Positions 33,461 through 41,754 of a stretch of DNA of 64,000 nucleotides are shown piece by piece. The stretch is from Coriaria nepalensis (taxonomy: Eukaryota; Streptophyta; Magnoliopsida; Cucurbitales; Coriariaceae). Position 1 is the first letter of the stretch; each line of letters begins with the position of its first letter. The position numbers and the translations under genes are program-made. The notes beneath the pieces are model-generated. The model was not told the origin of the DNA. It ran no database searches and worked only from the letters and a program-made list of their open reading frames with translations. The DNA is taken from NCBI GenBank assembly GCA_027186245.1, contig CP114492.1:10630501-10694500 (forward strand). Reading direction: 5' to 3'.

Positions 33461-35728
33461 TCACGGAATCAAACTAAGATCTGTCTGCTTATGGCCCAAA
33501 GAATCTAATCTAAATTCCAGTTTCTCCTCCAAGATGCTCTGTCTCTTGCATCCTTCCAGAAAACTACGCCATAAACGGGCATTTGGTAAAAAGGGCATGG
33601 AAGAAATAATCTTCTCTGCTTCCTTAAGATGTCCATGTCTAGCAAGCAAGTCCACTATACAATGGAAGTGATCCATCTCCGGCTCAACCCCATGTCTCTT
33701 TCTCATCTCTTCGAACAACTCTATTCCCTCTTTGACCAACCCACCATGTCTGCAGGCCGTAAGAACCGAGATAAAACACACCCCATCAAGCTTAAACCCC
33801 TGCAACTCCATTTCTCTGAACCTCAATAAAGCTTCTTCAGCATATCCATTTACCCCGAGAGCAGAAATCAGAGCCGTCCAAGTGATCAGATTCCTGTCTT
33901 CCACTCCATCAAACGTTTTAACAGCGCTAAAGATGTCCCCACATTTTCCGTACATGTCAATTAGTACATTGCACACAAATGTGTCCCAAAAACCATGACC
34001 AGTCTTTAGTATAAGACAATGAACAGAGCATCCCAAATTAAGGTTGCATATTTGTGCGCAACTGCTTAAAACACTAACAAATGTATAATTATCTGGAAAG
34101 AGTTGGACATTATGCATGTGTTTAAGAAGCTTGAAAACCTGTTCATAGTCATTTTGCCGAGCACAGGCTGCAATAGCAATGTTCCAAGATACAATGTCAG
34201 GTTTTTCAAGTAAAGAAAGCATCTTCAATGTCTCATTAAATTGACCCATTTTGCTATAAACACCAGCTATGATATTAGAGGGTACAATGGGAAGTTGAGT
34301 ATCAGACCAAGTAACACAAACCGTGGCATCAGATATCAGGCCATTTTTGGCATAGGAGGAAACAAGAGAGCTCAATACATACTCATTATCCTCGTATGCG
34401 ATTTTTATAATCAAACCATGAAGTTGCTTTACTTCAATAAGAGATGATGGCTTAAGAACAGCTGAAAATGTGAATTCATTAGGTCTATAACCCAGATGAA
34501 ACATTTCTTGCAGTAGATACATGGAAGTAGAGGAGCAATTATTTGAGTAGCCTAAAATCAAGGAATTCCAAGAAACCACATTCTTCTCAGATATCTCATC
34601 AAAGCAGAAATGAGCATCCTCTAATTTACTAAATTTTGCATAAAAATCAACTAAAGCACTACCCACAAAAACATCGGCTTCGAAGCCAGCACAAATCACA
34701 TTCCCATGAATGAATTCTCCATACATTGGATCCTCCAAACTAGCACAAGAGTTGATGACACTTACATAAGTTGACTGAATAGGCCGAAAATCTCTGCTTA
34801 ATGACATCTTGCAAAAGAGTTCTAATGCTTTTATGGGTTTAAAATTCTTCACCATTGCTCCAATTATTGTATTCCACGTCACAACATCATGAACATGGAC
34901 CTTATCAAACACTTTCTCAGCTACAAAAACACCACCACATTTTACATACATGTTTAAAAGGCAATTCACAACCAAAACTTTAGAATCATGCCCTGTTTTT
35001 ATCACCAGACAATGTATCTGTTCACCACACTGTAAGTCCTGTGCACAAGAAAATCCAGACAAGACACCCACAAAAGAACATTCTGATAAGGAGGCCTTCA
35101 TACACACAAGCACATGGAACAAATTCATGCAATCTTGAACAAGCTCGTATTTTCCGTATAAGGATAACATCGAATTCCATGTCACCAAGTTCTTCTGAGG
35201 CATATCTTCAAACACCTGACTTGCTTCCTTTAAGCATCCATTCCTTCCATACAAACCGATCAACGCAGTACCACAAAATGCATCCGCTTGAAGCAATCCA
35301 TTTTTCTCTATTAAAGCATGCAGCTGAATACCCTGAGAAAGGTTCAATGACTCGCTTGATAATAATCCACCAAAAGTAAACTGAGTTAGCATAATCCCAC
35401 AATCCCTCATCTGAAAAAACAAATTCGAGGCTTCCTTCACGTATCCACATCGACTATAAGAAGCAATCAAGGTGTTGTACGAAACGGTGTTTCTTTGCGG
35501 AATCTTGTCAAACAGGTTGCGTGCAAGTGACAGTTCATTAAGCGATGCGTATTGCGATATGAGGTTGTTGTGAACAAAGATATTGGGTGCGTTCGGAACG
35601 GAGCCACTCGTGATGGTGAGTGCATGAAGGAGTTTTGTGGCTTTGAGTGAGCGAGATCTTGAGCACGCACTGAGAAGAAGATGACTGAAAATGTGGTTCT
35701 GTTGAACGATTTCTCCATGGACGATCAT
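33461..35728 (-). CDS. pentatricopeptide repeat (PPR) protein, PLS class, E-type end
   Basis: Intronless 755-aa PPR protein, expected to bind specific organellar transcripts. Helical repeats run almost end to end. Diagnostic PLS-type units include NLFDKIPQRNTVSYNTLIASY, VFEDMPQKNLVTWNSMLSLYG, KVFDKVHVHDVVTWNTIIG and VFVGSALVDFYAK. The C-terminal segment (GIELFEEMRKRHGVEPEMDHFHCIVDLLARHGHLKEAEKII) begins an E-type extension, but there is no DYW deaminase domain. The N-terminus has no obvious transit peptide; localisation to plastid or mitochondrion is inferred from the family. The architecture recalls Arabidopsis At3g58590, but orthology is untested. Site II-like TGGGC motifs lie just upstream. 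No breaks were seen. Confidence 0.93.
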   Translation of the reverse strand: MIVHGEIVQQNHIFSHLLLSACSRSRSLKATKLLHALTITSGSVPNAPNIFVHNNLISQYASLNELSLARNLFDKIPQRNTVSYNTLIASYSRCGYVKEASNLFFQMRDCGIMLTQFTFGGLLSSESLNLSQGIQLHALIEKNGLLQADAFCGTALIGLYGRNGCLKEASQVFEDMPQKNLVTWNSMLSLYGKYELVQDCMNLFHVLVCMKASLSECSFVGVLSGFSCAQDLQCGEQIHCLVIKTGHDSKVLVVNCLLNMYVKCGGVFVAEKVFDKVHVHDVVTWNTIIGAMVKNFKPIKALELFCKMSLSRDFRPIQSTYVSVINSCASLEDPMYGEFIHGNVICAGFEADVFVGSALVDFYAKFSKLEDAHFCFDEISEKNVVSWNSLILGYSNNCSSTSMYLLQEMFHLGYRPNEFTFSAVLKPSSLIEVKQLHGLIIKIAYEDNEYVLSSLVSSYAKNGLISDATVCVTWSDTQLPIVPSNIIAGVYSKMGQFNETLKMLSLLEKPDIVSWNIAIAACARQNDYEQVFKLLKHMHNVQLFPDNYTFVSVLSSCAQICNLNLGCSVHCLILKTGHGFWDTFVCNVLIDMYGKCGDIFSAVKTFDGVEDRNLITWTALISALGVNGYAEEALLRFREMELQGFKLDGVCFISVLTACRHGGLVKEGIELFEEMRKRHGVEPEMDHFHCIVDLLARHGHLKEAEKIISSMPFLPNARLWRSFLEGCKRQSILEEKLEFRLDSLGHKQTDLSLIP

Positions 35729-35819
35729 GCAGTTAAAAACGCGGGAATTGTGTTATAGGCTGTGAAGGCTGCTGCTTTTCGCCCACCAATTTTATACGTT
35801 TATTTAATGTTTATAAATC

Positions 35820-35870
35820 GAGAGAGAAATGGGCCACTGGCCCACTGGTCTTAGCGGACTACTGGGCTTT
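35820..35870 (-). promoter_or_regulatory. Site II-like (TGGGCC/T) cluster upstream of the PPR gene
   Basis: TGGGCC, GGCCCA and GGGCTT cores occur within about 40 bases, roughly 100 bases before the PPR start codon. Site II elements bind TCP factors and are typical of promoters of housekeeping, ribosomal and organelle-related genes in plants. Binding is inferred. Confidence 0.45.
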
Positions 35871-36115
35871 TAATTTTCATACAAGTAACCAGCCCAGTCA
35901 ATATTTCATACATAAAAATTTGTTAAAATTGCGGAAAAGGAGAATCTCGAAAATTATAATTCGGCAGAGCAGTCCATAAATGTGAGGAATCAGTGTTCAA
36001 CTTGTGATTTTAGTATTTTTTTTTTTTTTAGTATCGATAAATTGTTGAGATCACAATCTCATGTAGTGTAACATGGAATACAAGTAAAATCAAATCACTA
36101 AAGAATAAAAAAGAG

Positions 36116-36424
36116 TTATCTGAATCCCATCCTGAGTGATTTGGAGCTCACCGCCTGGATCTGGATTGAACCGGAAGCATCGAGCACTTTTCTCTTCCTC
36201 TGATTTGAAGCTGAAACTGAAAGGAGTAGTGAAATTGATTGACAAGAACCAGATCGGACTGGATTCTGGAAGAGATTGGTTATGTCGGCAAGAGGAATCC
36301 TAGTCAGCTTCCTATTGTTGATTTTCTTTGATGAGGCGTTTTCAGGAGCTGAGTTGACCTGCTTATTAGAGAACGGCGGCAGGTTTTCCTTGTTATCTTG
36401 AGAATGAACAGCAACGAGCGCCAT
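36116..36424 (-). CDS. small KEN-box and D-box protein of unknown function
   Basis: Hypothetical protein of 102 aa from the Met at 36424 (MALVAVHSQDNKENLPPFSN); an in-frame Met at 36547 would give 143 aa with a Ser-rich extension. Two motifs stand out: a KEN box with the favoured following proline (DNKENLPP), and RIPLADITN, an exact match to the RxxLxxxxN destruction box including the LxDI core seen in B-type cyclins. Together they suggest a substrate or regulator of the APC/C ubiquitin ligase. A basic patch (NQRKRKVLD) may be a nuclear signal. An E2F-like site lies about 350 bases upstream of the chosen start. There is no enzymatic domain. Whether this is a conserved family was not tested; the intronless structure and motif quality support a real gene. 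Confidence 0.7.
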   Translation of the reverse strand: MALVAVHSQDNKENLPPFSNKQVNSAPENASSKKINNRKLTRIPLADITNLFQNPVRSGSCQSISLLLSVSASNQRKRKVLDASGSIQIQAVSSKSLRMGFR

Positions 36425-36775
36425 TGCAGATGGAGAAGAATGAGAGAAAGAAGAAGAAGAATTGGTGTGGAGGAGAGAGGCGTTTGTTGATTTGGGAGAA
36501 GAATGAAAGAATACGAGCTTATTTCTAAGGATGGGTTGTGATTTCATATTTTGGTGGGAGGGAGAAAGATTTATGTTTTCGTTTTCTGAAAAATTTTGGG
36601 ATTCAGAGTCGGATTGGGAAACGAGGGAGATTTTGAAAATTTTGAGTTGGTGAAATTAAAAATTAATAAATAAATAAATAAATAAAACTTCTGAAAAAAA
36701 AAAAAGGAGGGATTTGACTTTTTAGCGCGGTCCGGAATAGAACCGGATGGAGCGAAACGCAAACTATGAAAATAT

Positions 36776-36783
36776 TTTGGCGG
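36776..36783. promoter_or_regulatory. E2F-like site upstream of the KEN/D-box gene
   Basis: TTTGGCGG (plus strand) fits the plant E2F consensus WTTSSCSS. It is about 350 bases upstream of the small KEN/D-box gene, which is transcribed away from it. Cell-cycle (S-phase) regulation is inferred. Confidence 0.35.
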
Positions 36784-37145
36784 CATTGAGCTGAGTCCAA
36801 AACGGCACTTACCAATATCTGTACGTTGTAGCCCATTTTAAAGCCCAATCAAAATGCGTTATAGGCTTATAGCCCCATTATAATGCTTTGACATATGTAC
36901 GCATAGTTGACATAGACAAGTCTGAATTGGGTACCTCAATTTGGTGAAGTGACGATCAAAGGCACTCTCTGACGAGTGATGATCATGGAGATCAGTAGCA
37001 GAAATATGATAGGCCCCACCACTATAGTAGCACCCACCGGCCGCATGATATGATCTTTGATCATGCGCCATGTTTAGTAGCTTACTATCTTTCACTTATC
37101 TCACACATGAGATATAGATATTCTCGATCCATCTCTCTCTGCCTC

Positions 37146-37150
<5 letters not shown>

Positions 37151-37181
<31 letters not shown>
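37151..37181. repeat. (TA)n microsatellite
   Basis: About fifteen uninterrupted TA units in intergenic DNA. Confidence 0.95.
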
Positions 37182-37185
<4 letters not shown>

Positions 37186-38067
37186 TTGATGTGTATTGAG
37201 TGATGATCAGTGTCCTTGACCAGTTACCACAAGGATAGTTATACTTTTGAGTCTTTGATGCATGCTGGCCGCCTCGATTCATTCACGGCTGCACGTCTCA
37301 ACTCATTTATCATCACTACTTCTTTCTCTATCTCTCCATGCTTACTTATGTGTATATATGAGTGAGGAAGAGGCAACCATGTGCCTGCATTATTACAGTC
37401 AAGTATTTGCCCTAGACATTAACGTGATGCATGGATGCATATATTAAAAGGATCAATTTTAAAACAGTCCAGGAAAGATACTCCCCGCACCTTAAATCAT
37501 CTTAGAACTATCTACATCCGAACTATATAATAAAACCGCATGTTAAACTATATATCTCCATCCCCTTTCAACCTTTCCGTAAATATCTCCAACGGGATTA
37601 AGCCACGTCATGTTTCGAATGTATTTTAAAAAGTATCTAAACCCGATAAATTGAAAAATGTTGTCGATTTTCTCAGAATGCTGTAAATACATACAATATC
37701 TTAAATTGAGAATCATTATTATTATTATTATTATACCTATGGTTCTTCTTTTTTCTTTTTTTTTTTTTTTGGTGGGCTGTGGCCTGTGGGGCAGCCCGCA
37801 AAAGATCCGCTCCTAACCTAATCTGACCAAACTCTATTGCTGCCCTTTTCTACTACAATCAATACCATTTAATTAAGCCTTCTCTTCTTCTTCATGGCTA
37901 CACTCCAATAAATAAGCTAGTTTATACATACCCCACTTCTCTCTTCTTCATCCTCTTCCCTCTCTCTTTTTTTTCTTCCCGTGTCAGAAACGCAAAAATA
38001 CCTAATCACTGCGGACTGCAGTCCTCCTTGACTGTTCTCGGGATCCGCATCAGGAGCTATTTACAGA

Positions 38068-39117
38068 ATGGAATATGCAAAGCATACCGGAAGAATGGGG
38101 ATGAGGAACACCAACGGATCGGGGGAGGATATTATTCAGATGGAAGGTCGCATAGTAAGATCGGTGGGGCGGAAAGACCGTCACAGCAAGGTGTTTACGG
38201 CGAAAGGCCCGCGTGACCGCCGCGTGAGATTGTCAGCCCATACCGCCATCCAATTCTACGACGTTCAAGACCGGTTGGGCTACGACAGGCCCAGCAAAGC
38301 TGTTGATTGGTTAATCAAGAAAGCCAAATCCGCCATTGATAAGTTAGCTCAGCTTCCTCCACCTTATCTTCCAAATGCAAGCACTGATCATCGAGAAGAA
38401 GAAGACCCAATTAATGCCAGCACACAACAACATGAATCGGGTATGGAAATGGAGGAACCAGAGACACCTGGTTATAACAACAATTTTGACACGTACGCAG
38501 CCATAGAAGACACCATGAAAAGCTTCTTCCCGATTACAAGCTCAACTACTACCAATCACTGTATCAACAATTTCCAGAACTATGCTTCTCAAACAGAAGA
38601 TCTTGGCCTTTCACTCCATAGCTTTCCAGATCAACAAGCTCTTTTCACCGGCTCAACTAGTTCTCCTCCTCAAGTGGGATTTCATGACGCTAATAATTAT
38701 AACCAGGGAACAATGGCTATGGCTGCTGCTGCTTGGAATAGAGAAAGAGCTAGAGAGCACGAGGAAGAAGAAGAAGAAGAAGAAGGAGGTGGGTTTGTTT
38801 TTTACAATTCACAGCCATTGTTAGACAGTTTCAGGCCTACTATGAGGGGACCCCTTCAGTCCAATTTCGCGCCTGCTAATTCATCGGCATCTACATTTTT
38901 TACTTGGAATGATCTTTCCATTGCGTCCGAAAAGAACCAGAGAATCAGTAGCACTAGTCATGATAGTCTGATTCACCAATCTTCCATTTTCGAGACCAGG
39001 TTCGGTACAGATGGATTTCTTGGATTTAATATTCCGGCAAGGATCGGAGAAGACCATGAGAACGGTATCGTCTCTGACAGACCTTCATCTTCTTCTTCTT
39101 TAAACTCCCACCATTGA
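38068..39117 (+). CDS. TCP: TCP transcription factor, class II CIN clade (TCP3/4/10-like)
   Basis: Nuclear basic helix-loop-helix-type regulator of leaf growth and differentiation. Intronless, 349 aa. The TCP domain spans about residues 34-93, beginning [20 protein letters not shown], then [20 protein letters not shown] and [13 protein letters not shown]. The basic region with [11 protein letters not shown] and no class I deletion places it in class II. The middle is Asn/Gln- and Glu-rich. A miR319 target site encoding RGPLQS lies at about residues 259-266. The C-terminus ([14 protein letters not shown]) resembles the conserved end of TCP3/TCP4. These features identify a miR319-regulated CIN gene; CIN factors promote the shift from division to differentiation and induce jasmonate synthesis genes such as LOX2. 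No defects were seen. Confidence 0.95.
   Translation: MEYAKHTGRMGMRNTNGSGEDIIQMEGRIVRSVGRKDRHSKVFTAKGPRDRRVRLSAHTAIQFYDVQDRLGYDRPSKAVDWLIKKAKSAIDKLAQLPPPYLPNASTDHREEEDPINASTQQHESGMEMEEPETPGYNNNFDTYAAIEDTMKSFFPITSSTTTNHCINNFQNYASQTEDLGLSLHSFPDQQALFTGSTSSPPQVGFHDANNYNQGTMAMAAAAWNRERAREHEEEEEEEEGGGFVFYNSQPLLDSFRPTMRGPLQSNFAPANSSASTFFTWNDLSIASEKNQRISSTSHDSLIHQSSIFETRFGTDGFLGFNIPARIGEDHENGIVSDRPSSSSSLNSHH
38844..38864 (+). promoter_or_regulatory. miR319 target site in the TCP coding sequence
   Basis: The 3' 13 bases of the site (CCCTTCAGTCCAA, 38852-38864) are perfectly complementary to the 5' half of miR319. The rest (GAGGGGAC) carries the mismatches typical of TCP target sites. Cleavage would be expected near the middle of the duplex. 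The site is in frame and encodes the conserved RGPLQS. Confidence 0.9.
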
Positions 39118-39316
39118 GATTCGTGACAGCATTTAGCTAATGTTTTCTGGCTGTTTGATATGAACCATGAATTCAATCCCGATCCCACGTCTCGTGCGAT
39201 AATTCTTTTTTTTTAATAATTATTTTCTACTTATTTTTTCATTAGATGATAATTACATATTAGAAACGTGGTACGTTTGCAAATTTGCAATTCAAGTGTT
39301 TATACTTTAAGAGCTT

Positions 39317-39367
39317 GTACCACATCATTAATGTAGAGAGGATAACTCGTGCAAGAGAGCTATAAAA
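39317..39367 (+). promoter_or_regulatory. snRNA-type promoter of the U4 gene (USE and TATA)
   Basis: An upstream sequence element GTACCACATCA (39317-39327) matches the plant snRNA USE consensus RTCCCACATCG at nine of eleven positions. A TATA box (TATAAAA, 39361-39367) follows after 33 bases, the spacing of RNA polymerase II-type plant snRNA genes; Pol III types are about ten bases shorter. The predicted RNA starts about 32 bases after the TATA start. Confidence 0.75.
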
Positions 39368-39392
39368 ATGAAGGCCAGGAAGTAGATGAAGC

Positions 39393-39545
39393 ATCTCTGC
39401 GCTTGGGGTAATGACGCAGCTAGTGAGGTACTAACCGAAGCGCGTCTATTGCCGGTTGAAAACTATTTCCAAACCCCCTCTTGGGCTTCGGTTTTGCCCA
39501 GGCCTTTGAGAATTTCTGGAAGGGCTCGCCTTGGCAAGAAGCCCT
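39393..39545 (+). ncRNA. U4: U4 spliceosomal small nuclear RNA
   Basis: U4 pairs with U6 in the U4/U6.U5 tri-snRNP and is released during spliceosome activation. The 5' part (GCGCTTGGGGTAATGACGCA, then GTGAGGTACTAACCGAAGC, CGTCTATTGCCGGTTGAAAA and CTATTTCCAAACCCCC) closely matches plant U4, covering the U6-pairing stems and the 5' stem-loop. A central stem-loop (CTTGGGC to GCCCAGG), an Sm-site-like AATTTCTGG and a terminal stem (AGGGCT to AGCCCT) follow, for a length of about 153 nt. A USE/TATA promoter lies upstream and a 3' box downstream, so it looks like a complete gene. The exact ends are inferred. A 60-codon open frame across it is fortuitous. Confidence 0.9.
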
Positions 39546-39546
39546 A

Positions 39547-39564
39547 CAATCTCAGCAGTAAACC
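39547..39564 (+). terminator. 3'-end box of the U4 snRNA gene
   Basis: CAATCTCAGCAGTAAACC fits the plant Pol II snRNA 3'-box consensus CA(N)3-10AGTNNAA except for the final base. It lies immediately after the terminal stem. Confidence 0.6.
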
Positions 39565-39973
39565 TTGAATAGCACCTTTAATAATCTAAGTTTGTAGTTT
39601 GCTACCAAAGGTTTCATCATTTCTATTTGATGTTTATATGCTAGAAAGTTTTGTTTTAATTAAGTAGAGAAATTTGAAGTTTCTAACGTTGTATGCCTGC
39701 ATTTCTTCTTCATTAAGGCTTCTACACTGAAAACAGACAAGTACCATTATTCGTATCATTAATTGAATCTGTATTTGGAAAAAAGACAAGTACCATTATC
39801 GAAAAAAGTACTCAGCTTACAGCTATAACACAGCTGTATGAATCAGCACTAGAAAGTACTCGCTAGTCGCTACCGTCTATTTTCTCAAATTCTCAATAAC
39901 AAAAGACGGAACCTTTTTGCTTTCCCCTACAAAATTCTTAATGGGAAAGAAGGTACATATGAGTTACTGCTGA
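39565..39973. other. intergenic DNA between the U4 and X8 genes
   Basis: U4 3' flank and presumably the 3' UTR of the X8 gene. No further gene was seen. Confidence 0.5.
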
Positions 39974-40743
39974 TCAACCAAATATCATTGGCGTGATCCA
40001 GATGCACAGATGAACAGTAATCAATGGCCATACCATACACGCTGGCGCGATCTGATCAGAGCCACTGATATCTTCACTGGGTTCCAACCCTACTGCCGTC
40101 GTTGAGCTCGAAAAGCTTCCATTGCTCATTGATGAGCTGCTGTAGCCACACACAAAAACCCACAAATTAATTTAACATGATCTCTTCACCTTCTTCTGTA
40201 AATTTCATGTAGAAACAGAATGAAAACCAGTGTAAAATCTCAAACCTTGATGGGAATTTGCAGTTACCGAAACCTGAAACAGAACCCACAGCATTCAGAT
40301 CTTAATGCCCTTAAATAAAATTTATTTAAATTTGGCGAAATAAACCGCCAAAAGATCCTAAATTTAAGGTTTAGAGCAGATCAGAAAGAGAGAAAATTAG
40401 GAAGGTACTGACTTGGATTTAAGGAGGTGAGAGCAGCAGCATTCTGGAAATCGCAACTGTCATCGGTCATGCCGTGTTTGAGGTAATAATCGTTGAACAC
40501 ATACGACGCCGTGTTCTGTATGTCGGTTGGGTCATAGCAGGGTCCACCTTGCTGGATTGGGCCACAGTCGGCGCCGCCTTGCCCACACGCCCAGTCCAGT
40601 GCGGACTGGAGTGAAGCATCTTCCGCGTTGTTCTTGGCCACGCACCAGAGCTGCACCGCGCCTCCGTTTTGGCCCCTGCTCGCCGCCTGGCCTAGTGGAA
40701 GCACCGCCGTTAATAAGAAGAAGAAAGATAGCCTTTTTAACAT
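39974..40743 (-). CDS. X8-domain GPI-anchored protein, PDCB-like
   Basis: Predicted cell-surface callose-binding protein of the plasmodesmata callose-binding (PDCB) type. Exons in gene order 40743-40413, 40273-40246 and 40139-39974 give 174 aa. There is a signal peptide (LSFFFLLTAVLPLGQAA), then one X8 (CBM43) domain from LWCVAKNNAEDASLQ through ALDWACGQGGADCGPIQ, CYDP and ASYVFNDYYLKHG to FGNCKFPS. The six conserved cysteines are present, the last one encoded by the tiny 28-base exon 2. A Ser-rich linker and a hydrophobic tail without charges (MVWPLITVHLCIWITPMIFG) follow, consistent with GPI-anchor processing. PDCB proteins bind callose at plasmodesmata and alter cell-to-cell movement. A second X8-bearing gene, the GH17 glucanase, lies 8 kb away. 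Confidence 0.9.
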
Positions 40744-41754
40744 CTTTTTTGCGGAAACAGATCGGAAATGGAGATTTACTGAGTATGTAGAGATGCGATG
40801 GTTACAAATTCTCGCGATCGAAGTAGCAGACTAGCGCCCGAGACAGAGAGAGAGAGAGGGATTAGAGAAGGTGACACTCAACTAGTGGGTCGTATTTCTG
40901 ACCGTTTAATTCTCGTAAACTGTCGATCTCGTAAAGACTCCTGTTCCCGGTAAAAGTAAAAAGCGTAAATATGGAGATTTATGACAGTTATTTTTTAGTA
41001 AACATAAATAATTTCAGTCAGATTTATGACAGTTAGGTTTTAGTCAAAATAAATAAAACACGTTTATTTCTTCTTGCCATCCAGCTCATGTTACATGCTC
41101 TCTCAAATGAACAAATGTAAGTAATAAGTTTACTTATTAAACTCATTGACAATTTATTACTAAACAAGGATTAACCGTTTGATCATAATCTCATCAAGAA
41201 AAAACTAGTATCTCTCCATCGATCTAAGACCATCCGACAAGGTAATTAAGGACATAAACAAGCAAAACAGATAAAGGCTAAAGTGCAGAAGCCAACAAGC
41301 ATGTCAACAGTGGAAATGTTGTCCGAAAACCAGCAATAATCCCCATCACACGTTGCAAGCTAATTGCTTATAAAATGACTAACGTGAGAGAATGAGATGG
41401 TTTAAGTCGATGCATTTCCTTAATACGTAAGACACAATTGCAAATAGAATAATAGTATACCATAAGAATGATAACCAAGTCAAATAGTGAAAGGCTGCGG
41501 ATTCAGCATGTTCGTGTTAGACATGCACGACATGTCGAATGGAAAGTGTATTGGGCATTATACGGCCCAAAAAGGATTCTCATATTCCCTCCCAAGCCCA
41601 AAACTATAACCAGGCAGCCACTGGACCCCATTGGCCCGTTAATTTTGTGGCCACAGTCACTGCGCAACAGAGTTTGTTTAGCCGTCACTCATCGTCGAGG
41701 TCTTTCCGATCAGATTCTACTTGTCGCTTTGTTTTGCGAAGTTTACGAGAGAGA
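40744..41754. other. divergent promoter space between the X8 and EamA genes
   Basis: About 1 kb between two divergently transcribed genes. A CT/GA-rich stretch near 40,835-40,860 belongs to the X8 leader, and GGCCCA/GGCCCG Site II-like motifs occur around 41,563-41,640. No gene was recognised. Confidence 0.45.

Larger units (their letters stand above)
36548..38067. other. intergenic region between the KEN/D-box and TCP genes
   Basis: Divergent promoter space about 1.5 kb long. It contains GCCCA-type (Site II-like) motifs near 36,830-36,850, the (TA)n tract at 37,151, and CT-rich leader-like DNA at 37,880-37,980 before the TCP start. A 78-codon leftward frame at 36,859-37,095 has no recognisable relative and was not called. 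Confidence 0.45.

Noticed and set aside
39386..39568. 60-codon open frame on the plus strand
   Set aside because: It lies across the U4 snRNA body; the nucleotide match to U4 explains the sequence and the frame has no protein relatives.
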